This document shows positions 25,860 through 34,702 of a DNA stretch of 64,000 bases, piece after piece. Position 1 is the first letter of the stretch. Every line of letters starts with the position of its first letter. The notes beneath the pieces were generated by a model. The model was given only the letters and a program-made list of their open reading frames with translations. It ran no database searches and was not told the DNA's origin. The DNA is from JAPPLB01 sp965218555 (GTDB lineage Bacteria; Acidobacteriota; Terriglobia; Bryobacterales; UBA6623), in contig OZ244625.1 of assembly GCA_965218555.1 (NCBI GenBank), positions 3,286,001-3,350,000 of the forward strand, given 5' to 3'. The translations under genes were made by a program, and so were the position numbers.

Positions 25860-26570
25860 TCAGCGGTGCAGGGTTTGGCCAATGGCCGCCAGCGCCGCGA
25901 TCACTGCGGTCTCGCAGCGCAGAATGAGTGGTCCCATGCCGACTTGTCGATAGCCTGCGCCGATCGCGGCAGACACTTCATCATCGGTCCAGCCACCCTC
26001 AGGACCCGTGAGGATCTGAATGGGCTGCTTCACGGTCGAGCGCAAGAGACCTCCGAGAGGGTCCCCGTCCGGATGCAGGATCAGCCTTGTACCCTCGCCT
26101 TGGGCGGGAGCCTCTTCGAACGGAACCAGTTGTTCGATCATCGGCGCGGCCAACCGGCGAGACTGCTGCGCTGCCTGTTCGGCAATTCGCCTCCAGCGCT
26201 CCAGCCGTTTGGGCGCGGCCTTGACCAGGTGAGTCTCGCTTCGCGCCGCTGCCACGGGGACGATTCGGCTGACACCCAGCTCCGTCGCCTTCTCCACGGC
26301 CCATTCAAAGCGCGAGAACTGGAAGACCGCGATCTGTAGTGTTACTTCGGATCCCGAAGAGAGCGCCGCCAGCTCTTCGTCGATGGTGAACTCGACTCGG
26401 CTGGAGCCCGCTTTTGCGACACGCGCCCGAAAGAGCCGGAGCCCGTCCGAAAGCTCGACCTCTTCCCCCTTGCGAAGCCGAACGACTCGCCCAAGATGAT
26501 GAGCGGGCGGACCTTCCGCATGGGCTTGCCGGTCATCCACTCGGTCGACAAATACCCGGCGCAATGCCAT
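25860..26570 (-). CDS. rsmE: 16S rRNA m3U1498 methyltransferase
   Basis: A 236-residue SPOUT-class methyltransferase that methylates N3 of U1498 in 16S rRNA. The N-terminal PUA-like part has RRVFVDRV and HHLGRVVRLRKGEEVELSDG. The knot domain has KATELGVSRIVPV, RRIAEQAAQQSRR, LTGPEGGWTDDEV and the terminal LRCETAVIAALAAI, all diagnostic. The length is normal. It is divergent from ruvA, with a 78-bp shared promoter region. Confidence 0.95.
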   Translation of the reverse strand: MALRRVFVDRVDDRQAHAEGPPAHHLGRVVRLRKGEEVELSDGLRLFRARVAKAGSSRVEFTIDEELAALSSGSEVTLQIAVFQFSRFEWAVEKATELGVSRIVPVAAARSETHLVKAAPKRLERWRRIAEQAAQQSRRLAAPMIEQLVPFEEAPAQGEGTRLILHPDGDPLGGLLRSTVKQPIQILTGPEGGWTDDEVSAAIGAGYRQVGMGPLILRCETAVIAALAAIGQTLHR

Positions 26571-26593
26571 TGGAGGTCATCATACCCGTATGC

Positions 26594-26623
26594 TTGACAG
26601 GCTTTTTGATCCACCGCGATAAT
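26594..26623 (+). promoter_or_regulatory. Likely sigma-70 promoter of ruvAB
   Basis: TTGACA at 26594-26599 and GATAAT at 26618-26623 are 18 bp apart, eleven of twelve consensus bases. The ruvA ATG follows 25 bp after the -10 box. No LexA-like box is evident by eye. Confidence 0.7.
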
Positions 26624-26648
26624 TCTGGCTCCGGTCGCCGCCGCTCGC

Positions 26649-27242
26649 ATGATTGCCTCTCTCCGCGGAAGGTTACTCGAAAAGCATCCGAACTTCGTCA
26701 TCATCGACGCCGGCGGCGTAGGGTACGCCGTCACGGTCCCGATATCGACCTTCTCGCACATCGGCGACACCGGCGAAGAAGTTCGGCTGCTGATTTACAC
26801 CCACGTGCGCGAAGACACACTCGCGCTGTACGGCTTCGCCGATGGGTGCGAGAAGGAGCTGTTCGAGAGGCTGATCACGATCAGCGGGATCGGGCCTCGC
26901 TTGGCCGTCACGATCCTCTCGGGGTTGCCTACGGACGAGTTGGTCAACGCCATTCGCGCCGGAGACGCCAAGCGCCTGACCCGGATACCCGGCGTAGGGC
27001 GCAAGACCGGTGAGCGTATCGCCCTTGAACTGCGCGAGAAGCTCGAGTTCCTGGACGCCGACGAACGGCCTGAGGGTGTTTCGCTTTCCGACGCCGTGCA
27101 GCGAGATGTTGTGTCCACCTTGATAAACCTCGGCTGCAGCCGTGCTGCGGCAGAAAAGGCCGTTAGCAAGGCCGTGGCGGAAGGGGTGGCCGTGGAGTTC
27201 GAGCTGCTCTTTCGCCGCTCGATGGAGTTGATGAGCCAATAA
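26649..27242 (+). CDS. ruvA: Holliday junction branch migration protein RuvA
   Basis: A 197-residue protein that binds Holliday junctions as a tetramer and guides the RuvB motor. The OB-fold N-terminus is MIASLRGRLLEKHPNFVIIDAGGVGY. Two helix-hairpin-helix motifs follow: LITISGIGPRLAVTILSGL and LTRIPGVGRKTGERIALEL. The C-terminal domain that contacts RuvB ends near LLFRRSMELMSQ. The order ruvA-ruvB with a 17-bp gap is classical; ruvC is not next to them. Confidence 0.96.
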   Translation: MIASLRGRLLEKHPNFVIIDAGGVGYAVTVPISTFSHIGDTGEEVRLLIYTHVREDTLALYGFADGCEKELFERLITISGIGPRLAVTILSGLPTDELVNAIRAGDAKRLTRIPGVGRKTGERIALELREKLEFLDADERPEGVSLSDAVQRDVVSTLINLGCSRAAAEKAVSKAVAEGVAVEFELLFRRSMELMSQ

Positions 27243-27259
27243 CGGTAAGCTGAAGAGCA

Positions 27260-28285
27260 ATGTCGGACCAGCGTATCGTTTCGCCGGAGCCTGAAGACGA
27301 CGATCGCCAGTTCGATCTCACGCTCCGACCGAAATTCCTGCGCGATTTCGTCGGACAGCCGAAACTCAAGGAGAACCTTGCGATCGCGATCGAAGCCGCC
27401 AGCGGCCGTGGCGAGGCGCTCGACCACGTCTTGCTGTACGGTCCGCCGGGGCTGGGTAAGACCACGCTGGCGCATATCATCGCCCACGAGCTGAGCGTAC
27501 AAGTCGACATCACCTCTGGACCCGTACTGCAGAAGAAGCTCGATCTCACCGGTGCGATGACCGCGATGCAACCCCGCCAGGTCTTCTTTGTTGACGAGAT
27601 CCACCGCTTGCTTCCCGATGTGGAGGAGATGCTCTACGCGGCGCTCGAAGACTTTCGGGTGGACCTCATGGTAGGCGCCGGGCCAGGAGCGCGCACGCAC
27701 TCGATTCCGCTGCCGCCGTTCACCACCATTGGCGCGACAACCCGTGCTGGCCTGCTTTCCGGACCGCTGCGCAGCCGCTTCGGGCTGACGCTACGGCTCA
27801 ACCCGTACGATGTTTCCGACCTGACGAAGATCGTTTTCCGCTCTGCCGGCATGCTGGGCGTCGAGATCGACGACGGAGGTGCGGAAGAGGTCGCCCGACG
27901 CAGCCGGGGAACGCCGCGCATCGCCAATCGGCTGCTGCGCCGGGTCCGGGACTATTCTCAAGTGCGGGCCGACGGTTCTATCAGCCGGGCAGTGGCCCGC
28001 ACGGCGCTTGATCTGCTCGAAGTTGACCCTCACGGGCTTGACGAGATTGACCAGAAAGTGATGCGTACTATCCTCGAAAAATACGCCGGCGGACCGGTCG
28101 GTTTGAACACGATCGCCGCCTCCGTCGGCGAGGACGCCAGCACTATCGAGGAGGTCTACGAGCCCTATTTGATGCAACTCGGCTTCCTCGACCGAACTCC
28201 GAGAGGCCGCGTCGGCACTCGGCTCGCCTTTGCATACTTCGGGATGGAGATGCCACAGGGACCACAGGTGAGCTTGCGCTTGTAA
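27260..28285 (+). CDS. ruvB: Holliday junction helicase RuvB
   Basis: A 341-residue AAA+ motor. The N-terminal FDLTLRPKFLRDFVGQPKLKE block is typical. Walker A is GPPGLGKTTLA, Walker B VFFVDEIHRL, sensor 1 TTIGATTR, the arginine finger RSRFG, and sensor 2 SRGTPRIANRLLRRVRD. The C-terminal winged helix ends GRVGTRLAFAYFG. It is transcribed with ruvA. Confidence 0.97.
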   Translation: MSDQRIVSPEPEDDDRQFDLTLRPKFLRDFVGQPKLKENLAIAIEAASGRGEALDHVLLYGPPGLGKTTLAHIIAHELSVQVDITSGPVLQKKLDLTGAMTAMQPRQVFFVDEIHRLLPDVEEMLYAALEDFRVDLMVGAGPGARTHSIPLPPFTTIGATTRAGLLSGPLRSRFGLTLRLNPYDVSDLTKIVFRSAGMLGVEIDDGGAEEVARRSRGTPRIANRLLRRVRDYSQVRADGSISRAVARTALDLLEVDPHGLDEIDQKVMRTILEKYAGGPVGLNTIAASVGEDASTIEEVYEPYLMQLGFLDRTPRGRVGTRLAFAYFGMEMPQGPQVSLRL

Positions 28286-28787
28286 GAGTTCTAATTTTGT
28301 GCCATCAGCTGCCGAAAAGCTCTGAAGTTGACCGCGAGTGGGACTCGCCGGGCAATGCTCCGTGTTCGTGCGGCCTGCTTCCCGATGGACCACCGAGCCC
28401 GGAGTCGAGGTGTTCCGCGGGCTGCGCGCCGGCATCTCGATATTTAGCACCGGCCGGTTATTGGCGCCCTCTTGGGCAGTGGAGTGGTCGTTATCTCGTC
28501 GGTCCGCCAAGCACTTGCTTGAGGCGGCGTGTCAGGGGATGCATCGCCTTGGAGAATCATGCCGATTCCGAAGATCTGCGTGTCGTGACCTCGGTAGCTT
28601 TTGGCTGTTTCCGCGGCATGACCGCCAAGCCGGGTCGAAAAACGACCCGCCTCGACGGCTGCCCCCGAGGCTGTGAAATAATCTAGAGTTTGCCGCCCGT
28701 TCAAGAAGAGCCGCGCTCTGACGTTTCGTCCTCGACGACGGTTTTATTGAAACAGGTGCTTCCAAGCTGTTGCTCGCGGTTCATCGA
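28286..28787. other. Intergenic region, nothing recognised
   Basis: About 500 bp between ruvB and the deoxynucleoside kinase hold no supported gene. Short frames on both strands lack ribosome sites and motifs. Confidence 0.45.
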
Positions 28788-29420
28788 ATGAGTCCGTCCC
28801 GTTATTTCGCTATTGAAGGGCCCCTTCGGGTGGGGAAATCAAGCCTGGCTCAAGCACTGGCTGAGAGGATTCACGCCAAGACGGTTCTCGACTCGGAAGA
28901 AAACCCCTTCTTGACAGATTTTTACCGCGGCCAACAGGGGTCGGCCTTTCGGGCGCAGATGTACTTCCTGGTGAACCGCTTCAAGCAGTTGTCCACGGTT
29001 GATCCCGCCCGGTCGCAGATGCCGGTCGTCGCGGATTACCTCTTCGAGAAGGACAAGCTGTTCGCCTACATCAACCTCACTGATGATGAAGTGGCCGTGT
29101 ACGACGAGTACTATCGCCACTTTAAGGAACAGTTGGTTTCGCCGGATCTTGTCGTTTATCTGAAGGCGACGCCGCAGGTGCTTCGCGAACGCATCGTCCG
29201 CAAGAATATTGCTTCCGAAGCACATATCTCCGACGAGTACCTCGCCGAGGTCACAAGAGCCTATGAGCATTTCTTTACCTACTACAAGGCGTCGGATGTC
29301 CTGGTCGTCGACACCAGCCAGGTCGACTTCGTGCAAAAGGAAGGCGACCTGAAGGAGTTGCTCGAGGAGTTGAGCCGGCCGGTCCGCGGAACGCAGTATT
29401 TTTTACCCCTGGGCACCTGA
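28788..29420 (+). CDS. Deoxynucleoside kinase family protein
   Basis: A 210-residue P-loop kinase that phosphorylates deoxynucleosides (dAdo/dGuo kinase type) for nucleotide salvage. Walker A is EGPLRVGKSSLAQAL. The lid and base-recognition segments VADYLFEKDKLFAYINL and VVYLKATPQVLRERIVRKN are typical. The start is ATG 28788; an upstream TTG at 28770 would add six residues. Cytosolic. It appears to stand alone. Confidence 0.88.
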   Translation: MSPSRYFAIEGPLRVGKSSLAQALAERIHAKTVLDSEENPFLTDFYRGQQGSAFRAQMYFLVNRFKQLSTVDPARSQMPVVADYLFEKDKLFAYINLTDDEVAVYDEYYRHFKEQLVSPDLVVYLKATPQVLRERIVRKNIASEAHISDEYLAEVTRAYEHFFTYYKASDVLVVDTSQVDFVQKEGDLKELLEELSRPVRGTQYFLPLGT

Positions 29421-29778
29421 TAGTTCGTGGTGCAAGTCACGCCGGGGGCATTACGCACGCTGGAGTAACGTCTGGGCGCTCGACGAACTTGGAGCCGTGC
29501 TCTCCGTCCCGCAGACCGGAAGCGGTACGTTCCCCTTGGGGTGACGGACATGGGCAGTCGTCGGCTCTGTCGTTCGTCGAAGCAGATCGACCCGGACTGT
29601 CGTCCCGCTCACTCCCCGCCGAGCGACCACGGTAGCCGGTCGCGCCTTCCCCGGGACTTCCACTAGGGGCTGCCGGTCCCCGCCGGCCCACGGCGCGGCT
29701 CGCGGTTTCGTATACTCTCTCTCGATGGTTAGTAACGTCCCCGGCCTCTCGGCGGCTGTGGCGTATGGAGGAGAAGAA
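29421..29778. other. Intergenic region, nothing recognised
   Basis: This 358-bp gap contains no supported gene. Its end provides the GGAGGAGAAG ribosome site of the aquaporin gene. Confidence 0.45.
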
Positions 29779-30423
29779 ATGAATAGCAAGGCATTGGTCG
29801 CGGAGTTCGTGGGGACTTTTACGCTGATCTTCATTGGGGCTGGCGCGGCTGCCATCAGCGGCAGTTTGGTTGCCGTCGCGCTCGCCCACGGTTTGGTTGT
29901 TCTGGGTTTCGCTTACGCCTACGGCCCCATCTCCGGCACGCATATCAACCCGGCGGTCACGATCGGTCTACTCGTTGGAGGACAGATCGATTTCGCGAAG
30001 GCCGCGGGGTACATCGTTGTTCAGTTGATAGGGGGCGTTGCGGGCGCCGCGGCATTGAACTTTGTGCTCTGCGAACAGGCCGGAACGCTTGGCGCGACGG
30101 TTCCGGCGGAGGGCGTCAGCGTGGCGCAAACGTTCGTCCTGGAGATGCTCCTGACGTTCTTCCTTGTCAACGCGATCTACTTTACAGCGGTGAGTGGTAA
30201 GTCAGGTGACTTCGCGCCGATCGCAATCGGCTTGACGCTGGCGTTTTGCATCCTGATGGGCGGCCCTTTGACAGGCGCGTCGCTCAACCCGGCGCGGTCA
30301 TTGGGTCCGGCGCTCTTCAGCAGCGCTCCCAACGCCCTCTCGACGTTGTGGATCTACTTCGTGGCGTGCCCGTTGGGCGGTGTACTGGCGGCGTTGCTGT
30401 ACGGGGCTCTGAAAGACGAGTAG
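29779..30423 (+). CDS. Aquaporin / MIP family channel
   Basis: A 214-residue inner-membrane channel with six hydrophobic helices and two half-helix motifs: GTHINPAVT and ASLNPARS. The residues around the second motif and the small length point to a water-selective aquaporin rather than a glycerol facilitator, but this is inference. ATG 29779 is chosen because GGAGGAG lies just upstream. A hairpin terminator follows the gene. Confidence 0.92.
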   Translation: MNSKALVAEFVGTFTLIFIGAGAAAISGSLVAVALAHGLVVLGFAYAYGPISGTHINPAVTIGLLVGGQIDFAKAAGYIVVQLIGGVAGAAALNFVLCEQAGTLGATVPAEGVSVAQTFVLEMLLTFFLVNAIYFTAVSGKSGDFAPIAIGLTLAFCILMGGPLTGASLNPARSLGPALFSSAPNALSTLWIYFVACPLGGVLAALLYGALKDE

Positions 30424-30431
30424 AGAATACC

Positions 30432-30454
30432 GCCGGTCCTGTTGGCCGGCTTTT
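30432..30454 (+). terminator. Rho-independent terminator after the aquaporin gene
   Basis: GCCGGTCC and GGCCGGC pair over seven bases with one bulged T and a TGTT loop, followed by TTTT. It lies 9 bp after the aquaporin stop codon. Confidence 0.65.
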
Positions 30455-30494
30455 GAGCGTCGGCGCGAGGGCGGCCCCCGGCGGGACAGGCAAC

Positions 30495-30749
30495 GTGAAG
30501 GCGGTTGAGGTGTTCGCCATTTCCGAGCTGCTCGACAAACAGGCCGCGACGGACAAGCCGTGGCTTCCGTCTCTCAAAGCGCCTTTGCTCTACGGAGAGA
30601 ACGGGCGCGGTAATATCCGTGTCAACGGCGAGTACCGCGCCGCGGTTCCCAGCGGCGGCATCTTCGTGAGAGCTGCTGCGAACAACGGGCGCCGCGGCAT
30701 CGAAGAGTACCGGAAGTTGCTGGTTTGCTTCTCTCCGACGGAGAGTTAA
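30495..30749 (+). pseudogene. Internally deleted cupin-like gene remnant
   Basis: An 84-residue open frame. The start VKAVEVFAISELLDKQAATDKPWL resembles the first strand and helix of small cupins. The end GRGNIRVNGEYRAAVPSGG and KLLVCFSPTES resembles the last cupin strands. The centre, where the metal-binding His-x-His and Glu should be, is absent, so about 40 residues seem deleted in frame. Its stop codon lies 4 bp before the rsmI GTG. Either it is a relic or it only serves to carry ribosomes into rsmI. Confidence 0.45.
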
Positions 30750-30753
30750 GGCG

Positions 30754-31587
30754 GTGGCTGGCGGCGCGATCTACTTGGTGGCCACGCCGCTGGGCAACCT
30801 TGAAGACATCACTCTGCGCGCTCTGCGCGTGCTGGGTGAGGTGGACCTGATCGCCTGCGAGGACACCCGCCACACCGGGAAGCTGCTCAAGCATTTTGAC
30901 ATCAGCAAGCCTTTGCTGAGCTTTCACGAGCACAATGAGACCGCGCGGGTACGCGACATTGTTGAGCGGGCGTCGCGAGGAGAGTCGATTGCCGTCGTGT
31001 CCGATGCGGGCATGCCGGGGATCTCGGACCCGGGTTATCGCCTTGTCGCCGAGGCGATCGCCGCCGGAGTTGTCGTCGTGCCGATTCCCGGGCCGGTGGC
31101 TCTCGAAACGGCCCTGGCTGCTTCGGGGCTTCCCACGGACTCCTTCCGGTTCGGCGGCTTTCTTCCGGCCAAGGCGACCCAGCGCCGCAAGGCCTTGAAG
31201 GCGCTCATTGACGACACCGCCACGTTGGTCTTTTACGAGGCGCCCCATCGGATCGTCAAAACGCTGGAGGACGTGCGCGAAATCCTCGGCGACCGACACG
31301 CCGTCATCGCTCGCGAATTGACCAAGGTGCACGAAGAGTTTCTGCGAGGCTCGGTCTCGGAGCTGCTCGACAGGCTTGACCAACGGGGTGCAGCGAGGGG
31401 GGAAATCACTTTGCTGATTGGCCGCGGTGAATCTCCCCGCCTTGTGGAAGGGACGATCTCTGACCGTGTCGACGCATTCATGAGTCAGGGCGCCGAGCGG
31501 ATGGACGCCGTCAAGCAGGTGGCGAAAGAACGCGGGCTATCGAAGCGGGAAGTCTATCGCTTGCTCGAAGAGCAGCGTTGGTGCTAG
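30754..31587 (+). CDS. rsmI: 16S rRNA 2'-O-ribose C1402 methyltransferase
   Basis: A 277-residue tetrapyrrole-methylase-fold enzyme that methylates the ribose of C1402 in 16S rRNA. The N-terminus IYLVATPLGNLEDITLRAL, EDTRHTGKLL, VSDAGMPGISDPGY, PIPGPVALETALAASGLP and FYEAPHRIVKTL are diagnostic. The start is GTG 30754 with GGAGAG at 30740-30745. The stop codon TAG is formed by the TA target duplicated by the following IS630 and that element's first G; restoring the original site also gives TAG, so the insertion leaves the protein unchanged. Confidence 0.95.
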   Translation: MAGGAIYLVATPLGNLEDITLRALRVLGEVDLIACEDTRHTGKLLKHFDISKPLLSFHEHNETARVRDIVERASRGESIAVVSDAGMPGISDPGYRLVAEAIAAGVVVVPIPGPVALETALAASGLPTDSFRFGGFLPAKATQRRKALKALIDDTATLVFYEAPHRIVKTLEDVREILGDRHAVIARELTKVHEEFLRGSVSELLDRLDQRGAARGEITLLIGRGESPRLVEGTISDRVDAFMSQGAERMDAVKQVAKERGLSKREVYRLLEEQRWC

Positions 31588-32751
31588 AGTAGTGCATCTT
31601 AAATAGCAACGATTATTATCTTGGAGACGTCTATACAATTGAGAGGACGTTCCCGATGCGTATTGCTCTCCAGGTGGAGCTGAACGTGGATCAGCGGTCG
31701 CGGTTGGAAGCCATCGTTGGGAGCCGAATGTTGCCGGCCCGTCTGATTGAACGGTCGAGAATCGTGCTGCTGGCTGCCGTCGGCTGCCGCAACAAACAGA
31801 TCGCTGCCGAGTTGAATATTACTCCGGAGAAGGCGGCGCGGTGGCGGAAAAGGTACCTCCAACTCGGACTCGCCGGCCTGGAAAAGGACGCCCCTCGTCC
31901 CGGCCGCAAACCGAGCATCAGCGCGAAACTCGTGAGGGAACTCATCCGCAAGACCACTCAGCAAACTCCGTCCAACGCCACTCACTGGAGTACCCGCTCC
32001 ATGGCCGCCGCCATGGGAATCAGTGCAGCCAGTGTGCGGCGTATCTGGCAGGCACACGGCTTGAAGCCGCACCGTACCGCCAGCTTCAAGCTCAGCAACG
32101 ATCCCCGCTTTGTCGAGAAACTCGAGGACGTTGTGGGGCTGTATCTGAATCCACCCGAACATGCCCTGGTATTGTCGGTCGACGAGAAGAGTCAGATTCA
32201 GGCGTTGGATCGCACGCAACCCGGCTTAGCGCTGAAAAAGGGGCGGGCCGGGACCAGGACCCACGACTACAAACGCTAGGGCACGACCACCTTGTTTGCC
32301 GCATTGAACACGCTCGACGGCAAGGTGATCAGCAGCTGCATGAAAAACCACCGCCACCATGAATGGCTGCAGTTCCTGCGGCTGATTGACCGCCAGACCG
32401 CGCCCAACAAACAACTGCACTTGATCGTGGACAACTACGCGACCCACAAACACGAAAAGGTGCAACGCTGGCTCGCCCGCCACAAACGATTCCACATCCA
32501 CTTCACCCCGACTAGTTCTTCGTGGCTCAATATGGTCGAGAGATTCTTCCGCGACCTCTCTGAGAAGCGCCTGCGCCGAGGGACGTTCCGCAGTGTGAAT
32601 GAACTTGTCGGGGCCATCGACGCCTATATCGACCAACACAACAACAACCCCAAACCTTACATCTGGACAGCTGCCGCCTCCGATATCCTGGAGAAAGTCA
32701 AACCTGCTCGGCGCACTCTCGATAAACGTCAATCTGCTTGACGCACTACTC
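31587..32751 (+). mobile_element. IS630-family element, inactivated
   Basis: A 1,165-bp element with ends GAGTAGTGCATC and (inverted) GAGTAGTGCGTC, flanked by TA at 31585-31586 and 32752-32753. The left TA belongs to the rsmI stop codon. The right TA is shared with the next IS630, which abuts it. Its transposase is broken by an internal stop. Confidence 0.9.
31656..32741 (+). pseudogene. IS630-family transposase with premature stop
   Basis: Two halves in the same frame are separated by one TAG at 32277-32279, within the conserved HDYKRHGTTTLFAA block (HDYKR then stop then GTTTLFAA). The first half has the helix-turn-helix domain and the first catalytic Asp (VLSVDEKSQ). The second half has LIVDNYATH and NMVERFF. 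The codon that should encode His reads TAG. The ATG at 31656 has GAGAGG nine bases upstream. The protein cannot be made whole without read-through. Confidence 0.88.
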
Positions 32752-32753
32752 TA

Positions 32754-33896
32754 GTGTCCCGTCCCGTGTAACAGTTGACATTTCCACACTCTCATGATTT
32801 CATGGGTGGCATGTTTACCGCTGCTGCAGCTTTTGACATTGACGAACCGACCTTACGACAGCTGGAAACGCTGCTGCGTTCTGGAAATACCCCGCAGCGG
32901 GTGGTGCAGAAATGCCGGATCATCCTGCTGGCTCAGCGGGGAGTGGCCAATTCCTCGATTGCTCGGGAGTTGGGCCTGTCGCGGCCGACCGTGATTCGAG
33001 CGCGGGCGGCGTTCCAACAGGCTGGCGTGGGCGCCCTGACGGCGAAACCGACCCGCAAGCGGTCGCGGCGTGTGCTGACGCCCGAGCTGGAGCGTGCGAT
33101 TCTGGATGTGACGCTGAAGACCCGACCCGCCGACGCGACGCAGTGGAGCGTTCGGACCCTGGCCCAACACCTGCAGGTATCGCGCATGATGGTGCATCGA
33201 GTCTGGCAGCGTTTCGATATCCAGCCGCACCGAGTCGAGAAGTTCAAGATCTCCAACGATCCCCAGTTTGAGGCCAAGGTGCGGGATATTGTCGGTCTTT
33301 ATCTGGACCCGCCCGACCGGGCTCTGGTGCTTTGCGTGGACGAGAAGAGCCAGATTCAGGCTCTGGACCGGACCGCTCCCCTGCTGCCGCTGCGTCCCGG
33401 ATGGCCCGAACGCCAGACCCATGATTACAAACGCCATGGCACCACGACGCTGTTCGCGGCTTTCAATATCGTCAACGGCAAAGTCATCGCCAGTTGCTTG
33501 CCGCGCCATCGGGGAAAGCAGTTCGTGAAGTTCCTGCATCAAATCGAGAAGGAAGTCCCGGCGGACCTGGAGGTGCATCTGGTGATGGATAACTACTCCA
33601 CTCACCAGGGCGCTGCCGTCCAACGCTGGCTCCAACCTCGCAAGCGCCGACGATTCCATTTTCACTTTACGCCCACCAGCAGTTCCTGGCTCCATCAGGT
33701 CGAACGTTTCTTTGCCCTGATCAGCCAACGCATGATCCGGCGCGGTACGTTCCGTAGTGTTCAAGAGCTGCAGCGCTCCATCTATGCCTGGCTCTCCAGC
33801 TGGAACCACCAGCCGCAGCCTTTCGTTTGGAAGGCCACGGCTGATGTTATCCTTGACAAAGTGCAACGCTGTAAAGAATTAGCTGGGACACAACAC
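32754..33896 (+). mobile_element. IS630-family element, intact
   Basis: A 1,143-bp element. Ends GTGTCCCGTCCCGTGTAA and (inverted) GTGTTGTGTCCCAGCTAA match at about 12 of 18 positions. It is flanked by TA at 32752-32753 and 33897-33898. It starts one TA after the previous element ends, so one of the two used the target duplication of the other. Confidence 0.87.
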
Positions 33897-33899
33897 TAG
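32802..33899 (+). CDS. IS630-family DDE transposase
   Basis: A 365-residue transposase with helix-turn-helix (NSSIARELGLSRPTVIRARA) and the DDE core VLCVDEKSQ, LVMDNYSTH and HQVERFFAL. It is related to, but clearly different from, the transposases at 3302 and 31656. The start is uncertain: ATG 32802 or 32811, neither with a strong ribosome site; an upstream TTG 32775 is also in frame. As with the first IS630, the reading frame ends at the last base of the element and the stop TAG comes from target TA plus G. Confidence 0.9.
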   Translation: MGGMFTAAAAFDIDEPTLRQLETLLRSGNTPQRVVQKCRIILLAQRGVANSSIARELGLSRPTVIRARAAFQQAGVGALTAKPTRKRSRRVLTPELERAILDVTLKTRPADATQWSVRTLAQHLQVSRMMVHRVWQRFDIQPHRVEKFKISNDPQFEAKVRDIVGLYLDPPDRALVLCVDEKSQIQALDRTAPLLPLRPGWPERQTHDYKRHGTTTLFAAFNIVNGKVIASCLPRHRGKQFVKFLHQIEKEVPADLEVHLVMDNYSTHQGAAVQRWLQPRKRRRFHFHFTPTSSSWLHQVERFFALISQRMIRRGTFRSVQELQRSIYAWLSSWNHQPQPFVWKATADVILDKVQRCKELAGTQH

Positions 33900-34242
33900 C
33901 TCTCTCGACGTCCGTTTTTGACCTTCTGGTCAACAAATCCGAAACGTTAGCACCTGGAGACCATTCACTGTGCCCCACCGTTGCACTGGGAAGATGCAAG
34001 ACAATGCCTCGATTCCTGAAAGCCAGGCCGCAACATCTAGACCCTTGGAATACGCCTTATTGATCCCCGCATAGTATATGGTGGCCTTTGAGGGCTTTTT
34101 CTTGTCTTTACAGACTTGGGGAACCCGAGAGGAGTACGACGAGATTTTGAGGCTCTGGAGAAGCGGCGGTTTGTGGCCGTGCGGCTGGTCGTGGAGCAAG
34201 ACTGGAGTCAGTACACAGCGGCGTGGAATGCGTGTCGCCTAA
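33900..34242. other. Intergenic debris upstream of a transposase fragment
   Basis: No gene is supported. A short frame near 34145-34200 reads like EALEKRRFVAVRLVVEQDWS and may be a decayed piece of the transposase that follows, but stops interrupt it. Confidence 0.4.
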
Positions 34243-34569
34243 GTTCTTCGAGAGACCAAGCGTTACTCCATCGGCCTCCGGGCGCGTAACGCCGCCCAAG
34301 TGACTTTCACCTCGGGCAGCCAGGCCGAGGTGATCGACTTTCTCAATGCACTGCTGCGTCATATTGACAAACCGTTGCTGATCGTCTGGGACCGGCTGCC
34401 TGTCCACCGCAGCCGCTTGGCACCGGAGTTCATCGAAGTCTCCGCGGGGCACATCGTGACGGAGTACTTGCCGCCCTACGCACCGGAGCTGAAACCGGTG
34501 GAATGCATCTGGTCGTACTGGAAGCAGCACGAGTATCCAATGTCTGTTCAAAGGATTACTGAGAGCTGA
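34243..34569 (+). pseudogene. C-terminal fragment of an IS630-type transposase
   Basis: The frame reads KPLLIVWDRLPVHRS and TEYLPPYAPELKPVECIWSYWKQHE, the second Asp and the Glu region of a different IS630 subgroup (YxPELNPxE type). The N-terminal DNA-binding half and the first Asp are missing or scattered in other frames. No start codon or terminal repeats were found. It is a dead relic, older than the neighbouring insertions. Confidence 0.75.
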
Positions 34570-34702
34570 GACGGCTTACACGCCGAGCACTGTGCCGCAT
34601 GAGGCGCAAACCGCGCTTGATCACGGCCTTCTGGAAACAGTCATCTCTTTACTTCGATTAACTCCATATTTTGCAAGACTCAATGATGCGTCGCGTGCCC
34701 GA

